Source of the DNA: Alviniconcha marisindica
Taxonomy: Eukaryota > Mollusca > Gastropoda > Provannidae
Direction of reading: 5' to 3'
DNA: 64,000 nt
NCBI GenBank assembly: GCA_018857735.1
Contig: JABMCL010002049.1
Span: 411,001 to 475,000 of the forward strand
Numbering within the stretch: position 1 is the first letter of the stretch; every line of letters begins with the position of its first letter. The translations under genes and the position numbers were made by a program. The notes under the pieces were generated by a model. The model saw only the letters and a program-made list of their open reading frames with translations. It searched no databases and had not been told where the DNA came from. This document shows, in pieces, positions 26,907 through 38,395 of the stretch.

Positions 26907-26951
<45 letters not shown>

Positions 26952-27645
26952 AGAATCATAGCCATCAATCAAATTTGTTTTTACAGTTGTCTTTAGCCTG
27001 AGGCGGCCTTCATTTATTCCTGGCATTAGAGTACTCGAGAAAAAGAACAAGCTTCTTCACGATATGGGCTTGTAATAGTTTCACAGTGTAGGCATGCGTT
27101 GACAGGGCAGACTAAAGTAAATTGACACTGTTTGGATGTAGTCTCAACACAGACACTATGCATTTTTGCATCGTGACACTTTGAACAAGATCGGAGTATT
27201 AATCTGTCATTTATAACCCCCCCCCCCCCCCCCCGCCCCTTCTTTACTATTGTGGTGCTCTATCTTAAATTTTTTCTGCTATATTTGTACAATTAGTCAA
27301 AGAGCAGACGCTCAAACCACAGACCCTAGAACAGCAGAAGGCGAGAGGAAGACTTTTGGAGACGGCATTTTTTGTTGGCATCGTCATTCATCGTCGATGT
27401 AAGTTTCTATTTATGTGTCTGTGTGTGTTTTTCTGGCTCGCAGAGGAGGTTACTGGTCGTTTCGATTCGCGTGCTTCAGACTATAATGGCTAGACCACTC
27501 ACAGATATGTGAGAGACCGCTTCGGCAAAGCAGATTTGACCTTATGACCCGATCCACGTTGCTAGAATTCGAAATGTAGCACAGGCACAAGAACTTTTAT
27601 TGGCAGGAATTGTTCCGTGTGGGTCTTTCTTGCAGGGAGGGTGCA

Positions 27646-27706
<61 letters not shown>

Positions 27707-28967
27707 CGCATGTGTGTTTGCATGCACAGTGTTTCTGTCAGTGTAATTTTTGGTGTCACAACACACCACCAAGACCAGCAAGGCTACATCAAAATTTTGC
27801 TTTGTGCTGCCTAGAGCTTATGTTGGGTACTATCTTCAGCTGTGATAACCTTCATGCCTATCAACCATCCTTGCACAACCCTCCAGAAAGTAAATCCTCT
27901 AAAGAGCGTATGGCTGCTCATGCGGTGAGGGTTTAATTTTTATATTTTTTAAAATGAGTCACTATAAGTATAACACAATCCTCTCACCCCGTGGAATGCA
28001 TAATTTGTCAATGGTCTCCATAGTGTTCAGCTGGGGAATAATTAATACAACAAGAACACATGGATTGCAACTTGCAAATGTTGTGTTCATGATATGTTAC
28101 TTGCTAGTGTGGATTGAAACTAGTGAAAGCCTTTTGTGTGTGGAGAATTTAGAGGCTAGTACTAAATGGTAGTATTATCAAATGCAATGTTTGGAGGATT
28201 TTTAATTTCTTTTTTATACCATAGGTTAGTATGCAGAAATAGGTTAGCAGTACTAAGCAATGTTTGAAAGCAAGAAATAACCATTGGCATCTTTCAAACT
28301 CTGAGAAAGGTTTTGTCCCTAATTTGATAGTGCAGTCACTATCACTGTCACACCATTTTTTTTTCTGACATTCTGGTAGTTTACACACACGCACGCACGC
28401 ACGCACGCACACACACAAGAAAGCACACTAGAATAGTTCCAGTTGAACAACAACAAAAAAGAAATGCAGAAAGAAATATCACAATTTGGAATACTACTGT
28501 TTATTTTCCTTGGTATATAATTTAAAAGATCTTACATGTTCAGGCTACCCAAACCCAAGAAATTAGGGTCTCAAAGGGATCCATGTTCTAGTTTAATGAG
28601 GGATTTGTTTAACTGATAGGTGTAATATTAAAGATGTTTTACAAAAGTCTGTCATGATGCTGGGTTTTCATGAAAGGTTCTATTGTACTGTCATTATACA
28701 GTAAAAAACCCAACAAAAGACCCAACACTGAGAAGAGGTCTCTCTTTTTGAGGCCACTTTTCCTGAAACCTTTTCCTTTACATTTCCTTATAAATGAATG
28801 CCATCAGGACCAAAGACCCACCTGTCTTTGAAGGTAACCTTTTTTGCCCCTGGTCATTTTGGTGTAGTCTTAAAAGAGGGGTTCCACTGGAAATACTCCA
28901 AATATGTGAGAATTCACTGAAGTGCTCTGTGGTTAGCACAGAATAGCTGGCAGCAGTGAGGGGCACC
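26515..28967. promoter_or_regulatory. Divergent intergenic region between ZNHIT3 and the serine dehydratase gene
   Basis: GCCGCCATTTTC at about 26588-26598, some 75 bases upstream of the ZNHIT3 start codon, matches the YY1 consensus often found at housekeeping promoters. A possible untranslated first exon of the dehydratase could end at the donor ATG|TAAGT near 27399, within GACGGCATTTTTTGTTGGCA and following bases. The rest holds (CA)n at 26910-26938, poly-C at 27219-27234, (GT)n at 27648-27700 and AT-rich sequence. Promoter use is inferred only from position and motif. Confidence 0.4.
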
Positions 28968-31900
28968 ATGCCTGAGGGAGATCATCTTTACCTCACAACA
29001 CCAGTGGCGCACAGTGGGGTGATGTCACGACTGGCATCCTTTGATGTCTACCTCAAACTGGACAACCTGCAGCCTTCCGGCTCCTTTAAGATTCGAGGCA
29101 TCTCCAACATGTGCCAGAAGGTAGGCTTATGAGCGATAAGTCTTTCTTATTTGTTAATTCAGTGGAGGCCTACCAGACCCAGACGCATAAAAAAGGTTAA
29201 AAAGAATGCTGTTTAATTATAACAAAATACAACATGCAAATTTTTGGGGTAAGCCCCCTTTTCAAGCTACAAAACACTTAAACAACAGTTAAATGGTGAA
29301 AAATGAGATGTAAGACACTTATTTGTTTTTGTTTGGCATCTAGTCAAAAAATGTATGAGTAACCCAGACCAAGACATTTTTTTTTCATTAGAAAGGTAAG
29401 ATTGTTATGTCTCATAACGTAACAGAGAAAAGTTAAAATCATATACCTTACTTTCATTGTTGAACAAGATTTTTATTATTATTTTTTAACAGGTCCATTG
29501 GTTCTTTGGTGAAATTCATGTCAACAGATCCTCAAGAAAGTTGTAAAAATATGTTTCATTGATGTAGAGCAGCTATCCATTTTGAAATTGGAACTTTTAT
29601 GATGTCAAGTGATGAAAGACCTCACTGTCAATGTGATAATATGACAGGGTATGATGCATTACATGCTATGATAGAGATAACGTTGGAATAGACTGTTTGG
29701 TCATACAGGCTGTCAGGGAGCGTCAGTGCACTCACATCTACTGTGCCTCTGGGGGCAATGCTGGCCTGGCCACAGCCTACATCTGCCAGAAGCTGAAGGT
29801 CCCATGCACCATTGTGCTGCCTGAGAGCACACCGAGCTTTGCTGCTGACAAGCTGCGAGAGCTGGTTGGTGTCTGCATGGTGTATGTTGTTTGATAATAT
29901 TATGATTATCATTGTTTGATGGTGCGACTGTGTCATCTGTGAATATATATAATATATATATGAGTGTCTCAGCATGTTATTTGCTGTTTTGTAACTGTAT
30001 TACTGTCTGGAGTCTCCTTTAGTGTCTTTTTGAATCCAGCTAGTTTCCATAAATCTTGGATGTGAAGAACTCAGAGTGATGGATCAGCTTTTAATTATGA
30101 AGGGTTATTTAACATGAAGTTATGTAGCCTTTATGAAGGGGATATATTTTATGAAACTGAAGTCTAATGAGAGCGATAATAACTGTTAGTATCAGTGGCA
30201 GTTGGTACGGTACTGAATTTAAAGTGACCAAGGCAGAGTGACCCATTTATGGTGGCACAGGCTCCTAATATATATATACATAAAGCAATATATGATTCAC
30301 TCAGCAAGGCTTATTTCAGATTTTATTCTATTTTTTCTGTGTTGTTTTTGGTTGTTTTTGCTGCGTTGCTTTGACAACAGTTATACATACATGTATGGAT
30401 ACTGAGCATTACAAGTCTACAGTCGATCATCATCAGTAGCAGCAGCAGCAGCGTGACGACTTAATATAATTTGCATGAAGTGGCTGGGAAAAAACAGTAG
30501 TAGTCTACAAAGGGTAGTATAAACACTACTGTTCTCAGCATGTCCTGCCCTTCAAGATTCCACTGAACAAAGTGCTGAAATCATACTATTCCGCTGTGAC
30601 ATGGTGATGGATTGTTTTACTGTTTTTTTAAATTTTGTTAGAGCCAAGACATGTCAGCTGTGCTTATCTCACCTTCATGTGCTCAGCATGCCCTAAGATC
30701 ATTGTGCATACTAACTGTCCACCTTTCGATAAGAGAAGGCACACAGACAGGGAATAATTGTATTTAGCAGAATCATGAGAATGATTGTGGCAACTCCTAA
30801 TGGAAGAAACAGAATGTTGGTAAGCTGTCTGCAGTGCACTGTGGCAGCGCCAGAAGGGAAGGAATTGGCTTCATCTTGAGGAACTTTTCCACAGGTCAGC
30901 GAAAGTGTATTTTTTACAGGGTGCTGATGTTCAGATCCACGGGAAAGTGTGGGATCATGCCAACCAGTATGCCCTTGAACAGAGCAAGAAACCAGGTGAA
31001 CTTTTGTGGCTTTTTGTTTCATGGACCGCTTAAACAGTCATTGGCTTTCTGTGACATAATCCACTCCTGAGCATAATCATAAGAGATTTAATACCTTCTA
31101 TGTTGAATTTAGCTCTCAGAGAGATGAAGAGATGAATGGTATGACCAAATAAATTTGCGATGGTATATGTTTCAGTTTTTATCACTTCTTCTTGGTCAGT
31201 AAATGATACAGGATACCAGAACCTGCTTCCATCAAAACAGGAGTCTAAACAAACAAAACAACAACAAAGCAAGCTTAATCTTTGACTGACCAGTGCTGTT
31301 TGTTATTTTCTTCTGTTTGTTTGCTTCCCCCCCCCCCCCCCCCCCGCATCCCCTTCCATGTCTTTGTATATGTTACATTTTTACATTTCTCTGTGGTCTG
31401 ATTTCAGGTTGTGAGTATGTTCCTCCATTTGACCATCCTGATATTTGGTGAGTGCAGAGCAGTGGTACTATGAAGCAAAATATATTGTTTAGAGTTCAGC
31501 AACACCGTTCACTTCAACTCCCTTCTTTGAAATCTGCCTTACATAAATGTGTGGTTGTGTTTTCTTTTTCTAACAATGTCCATAGTTCAAAACTTCATTG
31601 TGTTTTCTTTTTCTAACAATGTCCATAGTTCAAAACTTCATTGAATGCTTGTTAGTCCTACATTTGCTGTACCACTTTTGCCCTGGTATAACTGTCGTGG
31701 TGGACTGGGCGTAAAAAAGAAGTTACTTACTTACTGTACCACTGACAGCTTTGCAACCAAACTCTGTATGATCATGCGCTGTTTGTATTGCTAAGTAATA
31801 ACCAGACCTAATGTAAGCAAAGTGGACATATATATTATTCTGGCTATAACAGTGACTTTCAGTAGCTAGGCACGCAACAAGGTGACAAACTGTGTTTGAG

Positions 31901-32441
31901 CAGGCATGAACTCAGGTGGTTGCACATTTTTTTTTAGCCTTTGCTTTAATTTTACAGGGAAGGCCATGAGAGCATCATTACTGAATCTGCTACCCAGCTG
32001 GCCCAAAAGCCGGATGTCATCATCACATGTGTGGGTGGCGGGGGGCTGCTAAACGGAGTGCTGCAGGGTTTGAGCAGAGTGGGTTGGGAAGATGTTCCTG
32101 TTGTTGCCATGGAAACAGTAGGGGCGGACTGCTTCAACCAGTCGGTGAAGGCTGGGAAGATAATTACACTACCAGACATCACCAGGTGAGATGAACACAT
32201 AAAAAATTTTGACAGGTGTATGGTGCCAGGATCTATATTGTTAGTTCCACAAAACATTGTAAAAATTCCATGCAGAGGATTTTCTTTATTGGCTTGCTTG
32301 ATGCTGCAATATTTCCAATGGTATAATCAATAGCTGAATGATTATTATAATACTGAAAGATGAACTGATATTGAAAAGTGCATAGTACTTTCCTATATGT
32401 TTCAAGAATGCTTCTGTAATTAATAGGGGTTGGAAAACATG

Positions 32442-32509
<68 letters not shown>

Positions 32510-32548
32510 CACACTCATGCATACAGTGGCACACTCACACACATATAG

Positions 32549-32605
<57 letters not shown>

Positions 32606-33645
32606 GGAGAGGTGGGTGAAGCCCCGTGAGAGCTTGATGACCATCATTTGTGGTCTCTTTCCTTCAGTGTAGCCAAATGTTTGGGTTCCTGTGTGGTGAG
32701 CTCCAAGACGTTTGAGTATTACAACAGTGGCAAGTACAAGATCCTGTCTGAGCTCATCCCGGATAAAGGTGCTGTGGAGGCTTGTCTGCGGTTTGCAGGT
32801 ACGAGATTTGATTGCAGCAGAGCGATAGACCTCACTGCTATAGCCTTTCCTACGCACCCTGTCAAACCCTTCCCTACCATACCCTTTCTGTTGTAGTCTT
32901 CCATACCAAGCCTTTCTAACCATACCGTTCCCAATAGTACACCCTTCCTGACCATACCCCTTTTGTGAGAGCAGGTCACATATTGTGATATGATAATAAT
33001 AATAATAAAAGTATTTTTAAAGTGCAAAATCTTGTCCTTAGAGACTATTCTAAGCGCATACACGCGCACACACACAGGCACCCTATATATATAAACAATT
33101 CCCCCCCCCCCCCAACAACTAACAATATTTTCCTTGTTGTTGTGACTGAATCATGCTCATTTCTGGGATGGTTGCAAAAGAGGAGGTTCACTGTAACTAA
33201 CTTAAAAGACATACTTATTAAACTGAGACTGAAAAGAGGTACTGATTCAACTGAGACCGAAAAGAGGTACTGATTAAACTGAAACTGAAAAGAGGTCCTG
33301 ATTAAACTCTTGAGACTGAAAAGAGGTACTGATCAAACTGAATCCACAACACATCTGTGAACATTGTATTCAATATTTCAGTGGCACCGTGGAAAATGAA
33401 GCACCTGGGATCATTGACGTGACCTCTTTAGAGAAGCATTCTTGCTGTCTGCAGATGATCACCGCTTTGTTGTGGAGCCAGCCTGCGGTGCCACACTGGC
33501 AGCAGTTTACTCTGGCGTGGTCAAACGCCTTCAGGCCAGTGGTCAGCTGCCAAGCGCTATATCCTCAGCTCTGGTCATCGTGTGCGGTGGAGCTGTGGTC
33601 ACCCTGGACCTGCTGCAGCAGTGGAAGCAGCAATTTTCCCTGTGA
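28968..33645 (+). CDS. SDS: L-serine dehydratase / L-threonine deaminase (PLP-dependent), 324 aa, 7 exons
   Basis: Exons: 28968-29120, 29709-29864, 30920-30995, 31408-31447, 31958-32185, 32668-32798 and 33455-33645. Together they give 975 bases in phase including TGA. The enzyme deaminates L-serine to pyruvate and L-threonine to 2-oxobutyrate in the cytosol. PSGSFKIRG places the PLP-binding Lys at residue 41; SGGNAGLA (65-72) is the substrate/PLP loop; [10 protein letters not shown] (167-176) binds the PLP phosphate; [15 protein letters not shown] and VIVCGG are C-terminal family motifs. Length matches animal SDS/SDSL (about 325-330). Exon 2 uses a weak donor CTG|GTTGGT, chosen because it restores the family spacing before GADVQIHG. 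The final exon lies close to an array derived from its own end. SDS versus SDSL cannot be decided here. Confidence 0.95.
31556..31643 (+). repeat. 43-bp tandem duplication in dehydratase intron 4
   Basis: TGTGTTTTCTTTTTCTAACA plus ATGTCCATAGTTCAAAACTTCATTG occurs twice in a row, essentially identical. Confidence 0.9.
31682..31732 (+). mobile_element. Short SINE-type 3' tail
   Basis: TAACTGTCGTGGTGGACTGG followed by GCGTAAAAAAG and TTACTTACTTACT; the same tail occurs at 23129-23175 (GTTGACTGGGCATAAAACAC, then TTACTTACTTAC). Confidence 0.5.
32442..32603 (+). repeat. (CA)n microsatellites in dehydratase intron 5
   Basis: Two (CA)n blocks (32442-32506 and 32550-32603) separated by about 40 bases. 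The second ends about 65 bases before the exon-6 acceptor. Confidence 0.95.
33215..33345 (+). repeat. About 30-bp tandem repeat in dehydratase intron 6
   Basis: Four units of GAAAAGAGGTACTGATTAAA and ACTGAGACT end about 110 bases before the last exon. Confidence 0.85.
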
Positions 33646-34009
33646 ACTGACTCCTGCTCTCGTCAGCATCCTTTTGGGCCATGGCAGTGAAAACAAAGGT
33701 TTTGCCCTGTGAAGTGATGTGCACTCCCATCTGCCTTCTCCCCATCTTCTGCTGCAGCAGTATTAAAATGTCGCTGAATTAAGATTGACAGAATGTGATT
33801 AGTCAGCCAGCATGTGCAGACAAGACAACTCTCACGTTTGGACCTCTGACAACTCGGAATTGTTTGCTTTCTGTCATCGATGAACAAATTGCATTGCTTG
33901 ACAGAACATTTGTAGAAAACCAAGTGCACCACATTCCTTAAATGATGCAGTGAATAGTAAGTGATGCCTGCATTTTGTTCTTAACCAATCGATTTACTGA
34001 ATCAGTAAC

Positions 34010-34245
34010 AACACTTACCCAGCTATGCAAGGGAAATGACCATCCAACAGTCTTGTTCATAAAATTGATCACAGTGTCGACTGTCACAGCTCTGTCAGTT
34101 TTGCACTGACTGCAATAGAAAAGTATAGCCACTTACCCTGCTATGCAAGGGAAATGACCATCCAACAGTCTTGTTCATAAAATTGATGAAGATGTTGACT
34201 GTTGCAGCCCATGTCAGTTTTGCACTGACTGTAGTAGAAACAGCT
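34010..34245 (+). repeat. 118-bp tandem duplication in the dehydratase 3' flank
   Basis: CTATGCAAGGGAAATGACCA followed by TCCAACAGTCTTGTTCATAA and TCAGTTTTGCACTGACTG occurs twice, head to tail, with a few mismatches. Confidence 0.9.
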
Positions 34246-34257
34246 CCCAGAAAACTG

Positions 34258-34400
34258 CTGTCTCTGCCAAAGCAATAGCTGGTAGGGCATATAAAACTCC
34301 TAAATGTCACCCAGTAAACTTTTAAAATATGTGGGTGCTACCTTGCTTTTGCCGGACCATACATGTTTGGAGCTCTCTCTCTCTCCCAGTGACACGTTAA
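34258..34400 (+). mobile_element. Dispersed SINE-like copy, paired with 40556-40785
   Basis: TCTCTGCCAAAGCAATAGCT... GGTAGGGCA...GTGGGTGCTACC and the end CCCAGTGACACGTTAA align with 40556-40785 (TCTTTGCCGAAGCGACAGAC... GGCGACACGTTAAA). Diverged copies of one element. Confidence 0.55.
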
Positions 34401-34940
34401 CAGTCAGCAGTTTGTCCTATGGTGTGGTGTCTACCCTCTTATACCCCCTCCCCTACTGCAGCAGTAGAAGCAAATGTCTTGCCCTGTGACTGATGTTTGC
34501 TCCCTGCTCCTCTACTGTCCCTTACAGCAGTAGAAGCAAATGTTTTGTCCTGTGACTGGCATCTGCTCCCTGCTCCTGTACTAACCATCTCTTACTAGAA
34601 GCAAACTGCCCTTTGACTAACATCTGCTCCCTGTTCCTGTACTGTCTTGTACTACAGCAGAGGAAGCAAAGGTTCTGCCCTGTGACTGGCATCTGCTCCC
34701 TGCTCCTGTACTATCTCCAGCAGTAGAAGCAAACGTGATGCCCTCTGACTGACGTCTGCTCCCTGTACCTGTACTATCTCCTACGACAGCAGTAGAAGCA
34801 AATGTTCTGCCCTGTGACTGAGGTCTGCTCCCTGCTCCCCTACTGCAGCAGTAGAAGCAAACGTGTTGCCCTGTAACTGACGTGGGCTCCCTTCTGCCTC
34901 CTTCCTTACTACAGCAGTAGAATGAAAGCTTTCCTATCTG

Positions 34941-34944
<4 letters not shown>

Positions 34945-35014
<70 letters not shown>

Positions 35015-36071
35015 AAAAACAAAAGACTAGGCATGGACTTCACAGACCGCTTGGGTTGCACATAATGTGTAAATGATTTCAAAAGGTTTCTGAAGGTATT
35101 CCCACTCAGTGTTCTTGTTTTACAGAGCTGGGTTGTTCAGCCAGTGGTCCATACAGATTTGCTTTTATCTCCACTTAACCAAGCTTCTTACATGACACAT
35201 GTATGGCAACTAGAATTTATCCGCATCCACATTAGTGGCAAATGTATGGAATGTAACTCAGGAATGTAATGATGCATTTATGCATTTATGTTGTGTTGAA
35301 TTGACAATTTTGTCCATTTCATGTAACAGGCAAGCATTGTGTCCAGTCAAGCACTGTATCTTTTATCTTGGGAGAGAAGAAATTAGCATACACACACACA
35401 CACGCACGCACGCACAAAACAGAGGGGGAGAGAGAAAGAGCCTATTCTGTAAATAACTAAATGGTCTTTTACTGCTATAGGTTGTTGATTTTCTTTTTCT
35501 GTTTTTCTTTTTGGAGGGAATAGAGTAATGCGTACATAATGTACAGTTAAGGTGAACGAAGGGGTATTACATGTGCACATTTGCTGTTAGGATGAAAAAG
35601 GGACTCGTCATACATATGCACAAATGATCTACTGTTGGTTTGGAAACTTAGTTTATTAACTTCCTTATGGTCCAATTCATGGCATGTGCTTTTGCATTGA
35701 TTGTTATTTGTGTTTTTAAACACTGAACTGTTTTTATGGGCTAATATATTTTTGTGGAAATGGGTCTTCGCTTTAGATCCGGAAAGTGTGTTTACCAATC
35801 ATAAATGCAAGCGTATAGTTGGGGCGATCGTAGAGAGACAGACAGACAGACAGACAGATACACACACACACACACACACACACATGCACGCATATGCACG
35901 CATGGTCGCACGCACACATGCATGCATACACATATACATGCACACACACTCTTGCACACACACGTACGCACGCAGCTATCATGCGCGCACGCGCGCACAC
36001 ACACACACTCACACACACGCACACACATACATATACGCCTACACAGGCGCGAGTGCGTGCTCTCACAGGAA

Positions 36072-36118
<47 letters not shown>

Positions 36119-36600
36119 CAAGGATATTTATTTGCCAGAGCCAATCACAACCGTACAAAAACTAAATTTTGTAGTAAATGCACATGCATGATGGAGGACC
36201 GCAAAAGCCCAGCTCCGACTGAAATGGAACAGTGTTGACTCTAGTAGACTAAAACTCAAAGAATAGTTACAACTGTTAGTGAGCAAAATCTATAACAAGG
36301 CTTATGTGTATCGCCGACGCCGACACACACACACACACACACACATGCATGCGTGCACAGCCATCCCCAACTCTTACTGCTACAACTATTAAATTGGAAT
36401 TATTGATAATTCCTATACAATTTATAAGGAACTTTAAAAGAAATGAGTAGCAATTTAAATAATTGTCTTGACTTTAACACAGCTCCTGAGCTCTTCATGC
36501 CTACACGTTTGTTCAGTGTTGCTAAGTCCACAGAGATCGTATAGTTTCGATTTTGATGCGAGAAAACACCTTCGGCATGTATTTAAGTCGCGCAAATCAG
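34945..36600. other. Gene-free, microsatellite-rich region
   Basis: (GA)n at 34945-35012, (CA)n near 35390-35415, (GACA)n plus (CA/CACG)n at 35833-36055, (GA)n at 36077-36115 and (CA)n at 36325-36345. At about 36470-36540 there is a decayed SINE tail (ACACAGCTCCTGAGCTC and AAGTCCACAGAGATCGTAT). No exon seen. Confidence 0.7.
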
Positions 36601-36611
36601 TTTTATCTGCG

Positions 36612-36680
36612 TCATTGTTCTCAGCGAGCTTTTGCGGGAATCATGACAAAAATCGCCCTGAACTTTGGATCTTTCTTAAA
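36612..36680 (+). mobile_element. Fragment of the right end of a Kolobok-like element
   Basis: TCATTGTTCTCAGCGAGCTT then ATCATGACAAAAATCGCCC and ACTTTGGATCTTTCTT match the right end of the element at 36717-37490 (37421-37488) with decay. It sits directly left of that element. Confidence 0.7.
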
Positions 36681-36716
36681 CAATATGAACGCACAATCAA
36701 TAGAACGCAAGACCCT

Positions 36717-37490
36717 TTAAAGTAAAAGTCCAAGGTTTTTAAGTATGCAAAATGACCATCGAAATGATTGACAAATGAGTCACTAGTTTAAGATTTAATG
36801 AAATAAAAAATATATAAAAATGTTTAATTGGGTTTTTAATCGATTTTATTTTCTGTACTTTCCCGGAAGTGACGTCAGTCTGGGGAGTCAGTGCGGTTGC
36901 CATCTTAGATTCTTCAGTAAACTGTGTATGCGTGTGGTCGACAAAAAAGTTAACTATGCCGGCCTACTGTGTTGCCGCGAACTGTAACAATTCGCAGACG
37001 ACCCCAGGTATAACAATGCACGAGCTCCCACGCTATCGACCCGCAGTGAGGCGAAAGTGGTATTCGAGCTGACTTTCTTGCTGCGCCGCATCACGCCCAT
37101 TTGTGTAGCGAGCACTTCAGTGAGTGAGATTTCGCAAACTCCATGGAATACCGCATGGGGTTTGCTGACACGATGTTCCGGTACTCTTTCAAAATCCTGC
37201 CCGACAGGCTCAAACTAATACGGCTGTATCCTTGTGGGTCTCTCGGGCAAAGTATCAGTTTCGTCTTCGGAGCTCGAGTTGGCCATTTTGCAGCGACTCC
37301 CCAGAGTGACGTAGTAGGCATATGGTCACGTGATTTGGGCGTTATGGCGACGCTTTCGGTACGACAGAAAATGCCTTTTTTTCGTGCATTTATAACCCTC
37401 AGATCACAGTTTCACCAACATCATTGTTCTCAGCGAGCTTTAACGGAAATCGTGTCAAAAATCACCCCTAACCTTGGACTTGTCCTTTAA
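36717..37490 (+). mobile_element. Kolobok-like non-autonomous DNA transposon A carrying a THAP-domain remnant
   Basis: TTAA at 36717-36720 and 37487-37490 flanks ends AGTAAAAGTCCAAGG and CCTTGGACTTGTCCT, which are imperfect inverted repeats. An ATG at 36956 opens MPAYCVAANCNNSQTTPGIT, then ELPRYRPAVRRKW, the N-terminal half of a C2CH THAP zinc finger. It stops at about 37072, and the C-x2-H half (CSEHF) is found downstream in another frame. TTAA target sites plus THAP domains are known for the Kolobok superfamily. No transposase catalytic frame remains. Confidence 0.78.
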
Positions 37491-37899
37491 GTGACGATTT
37501 CTTTTGTGTCTTTATGAAATCTTTCGTCTTAATGAGATTGTTTTGATCTTGTTTTATGATGAGAGGCAGGAGACGTCGGGCGAGTCGTGCCCCGGACCTA
37601 AATCAGACAACGGCGGAACTTGCCTGCGGTAAGCTGAGGGGACATCGTCAGCGTAATGACACGCCTTTGACATTTGCTACATGTCGTGATTTTAACGAAG
37701 GGGGCAAATTCAATTTATAGACAGGCCCTACTGCGGAACGTTTGGATCTGGTAAATGCTTGCAGTTCAGTTTCGGATGATATCTGCACGTTCCGGATAGC
37801 GCATAATCGCCCCCGCCGCCTGCACCCACCCATCTCTCAGAAGTTTCTTCGTCCATGCGGTTGCCCAGGCGACAGGCCGCATTGTTGGTCTCGGTCGTC

Positions 37900-37942
37900 C
37901 TGGGGTGACCCTTTGCGGTTGACAGGACGTTGAATCCAGTTA
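37900..37942 (+). mobile_element. Short SINE-type tail
   Basis: GGGGTGACCCTTTGCGGTTG followed by ACAGGACGTTGAATCC; a close match is at 45722-45757 (CCTATGCGGTTGACAGGACG) and a weaker one at 59973-60010. Confidence 0.45.
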
Positions 37943-38395
37943 CTAATTAACTTGCTGGTCTCAGTGATTGACGATGGCCCTTTCTCGTCAGTCTTTTCAA
38001 GGTAGATCTGGATCTGGATGAATTAGGTCACAGCAAGTCAACGCCGGATTGCAGTCGTTGTCGCGGCCTGCCAGCGAAGAAGGAATAAGATCTCGAACTG
38101 GTTGAATCCACACACATGTGAGGAGGAAAGCGAAACCCCTGATTGATAATAATAATGATGATAATAGCTAGCGGCCATTTCTACAGCGCGGTATTTCACC
38201 GACAAGGGTGAACATAACGTGCTTACAAGATAAAAATGTGGATATAAAACCTCAAAAATACTGCATAAACTTGATATTGTATTTCTCGCACGCCACACAC
38301 ACAAACACACACGCACACACACACACACACACGCGCGCGCGCGCACGCGCGAACGCTTTGAAGCAATGTAACAGAGACTGGGTACTCGGTCCTCT

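Larger units (their letters stand above)
33611..34930 (+). repeat. Array seeded by the end of the dehydratase coding region
   Basis: The last codons and stop (CTGCTGCAGCAGTGGAAGCA... CCCTGTGAACTGACTCCTGC, 33611-33660) recur loosely at 33679-33770. They recur again as about eight 58-66 bp units at 34452-34930, each with GCAGCAGTAGAAGCAAA, GCCCTGTGACTGA and TCTGCTCCCTGCTCC. The intervening 33.77-34.44 kb holds other repeats. Units correspond to LQQWKQQ...L-stop plus the first 3' untranslated bases. Confidence 0.8.

Noticed and set aside
37569..38100. Possible continuation of the THAP element or a coding exon
   Set aside because: No THAP or transposase motif, several stops in all frames; only a SINE-like tail (GGTTGACAGGACGTTGAA) is recognisable.
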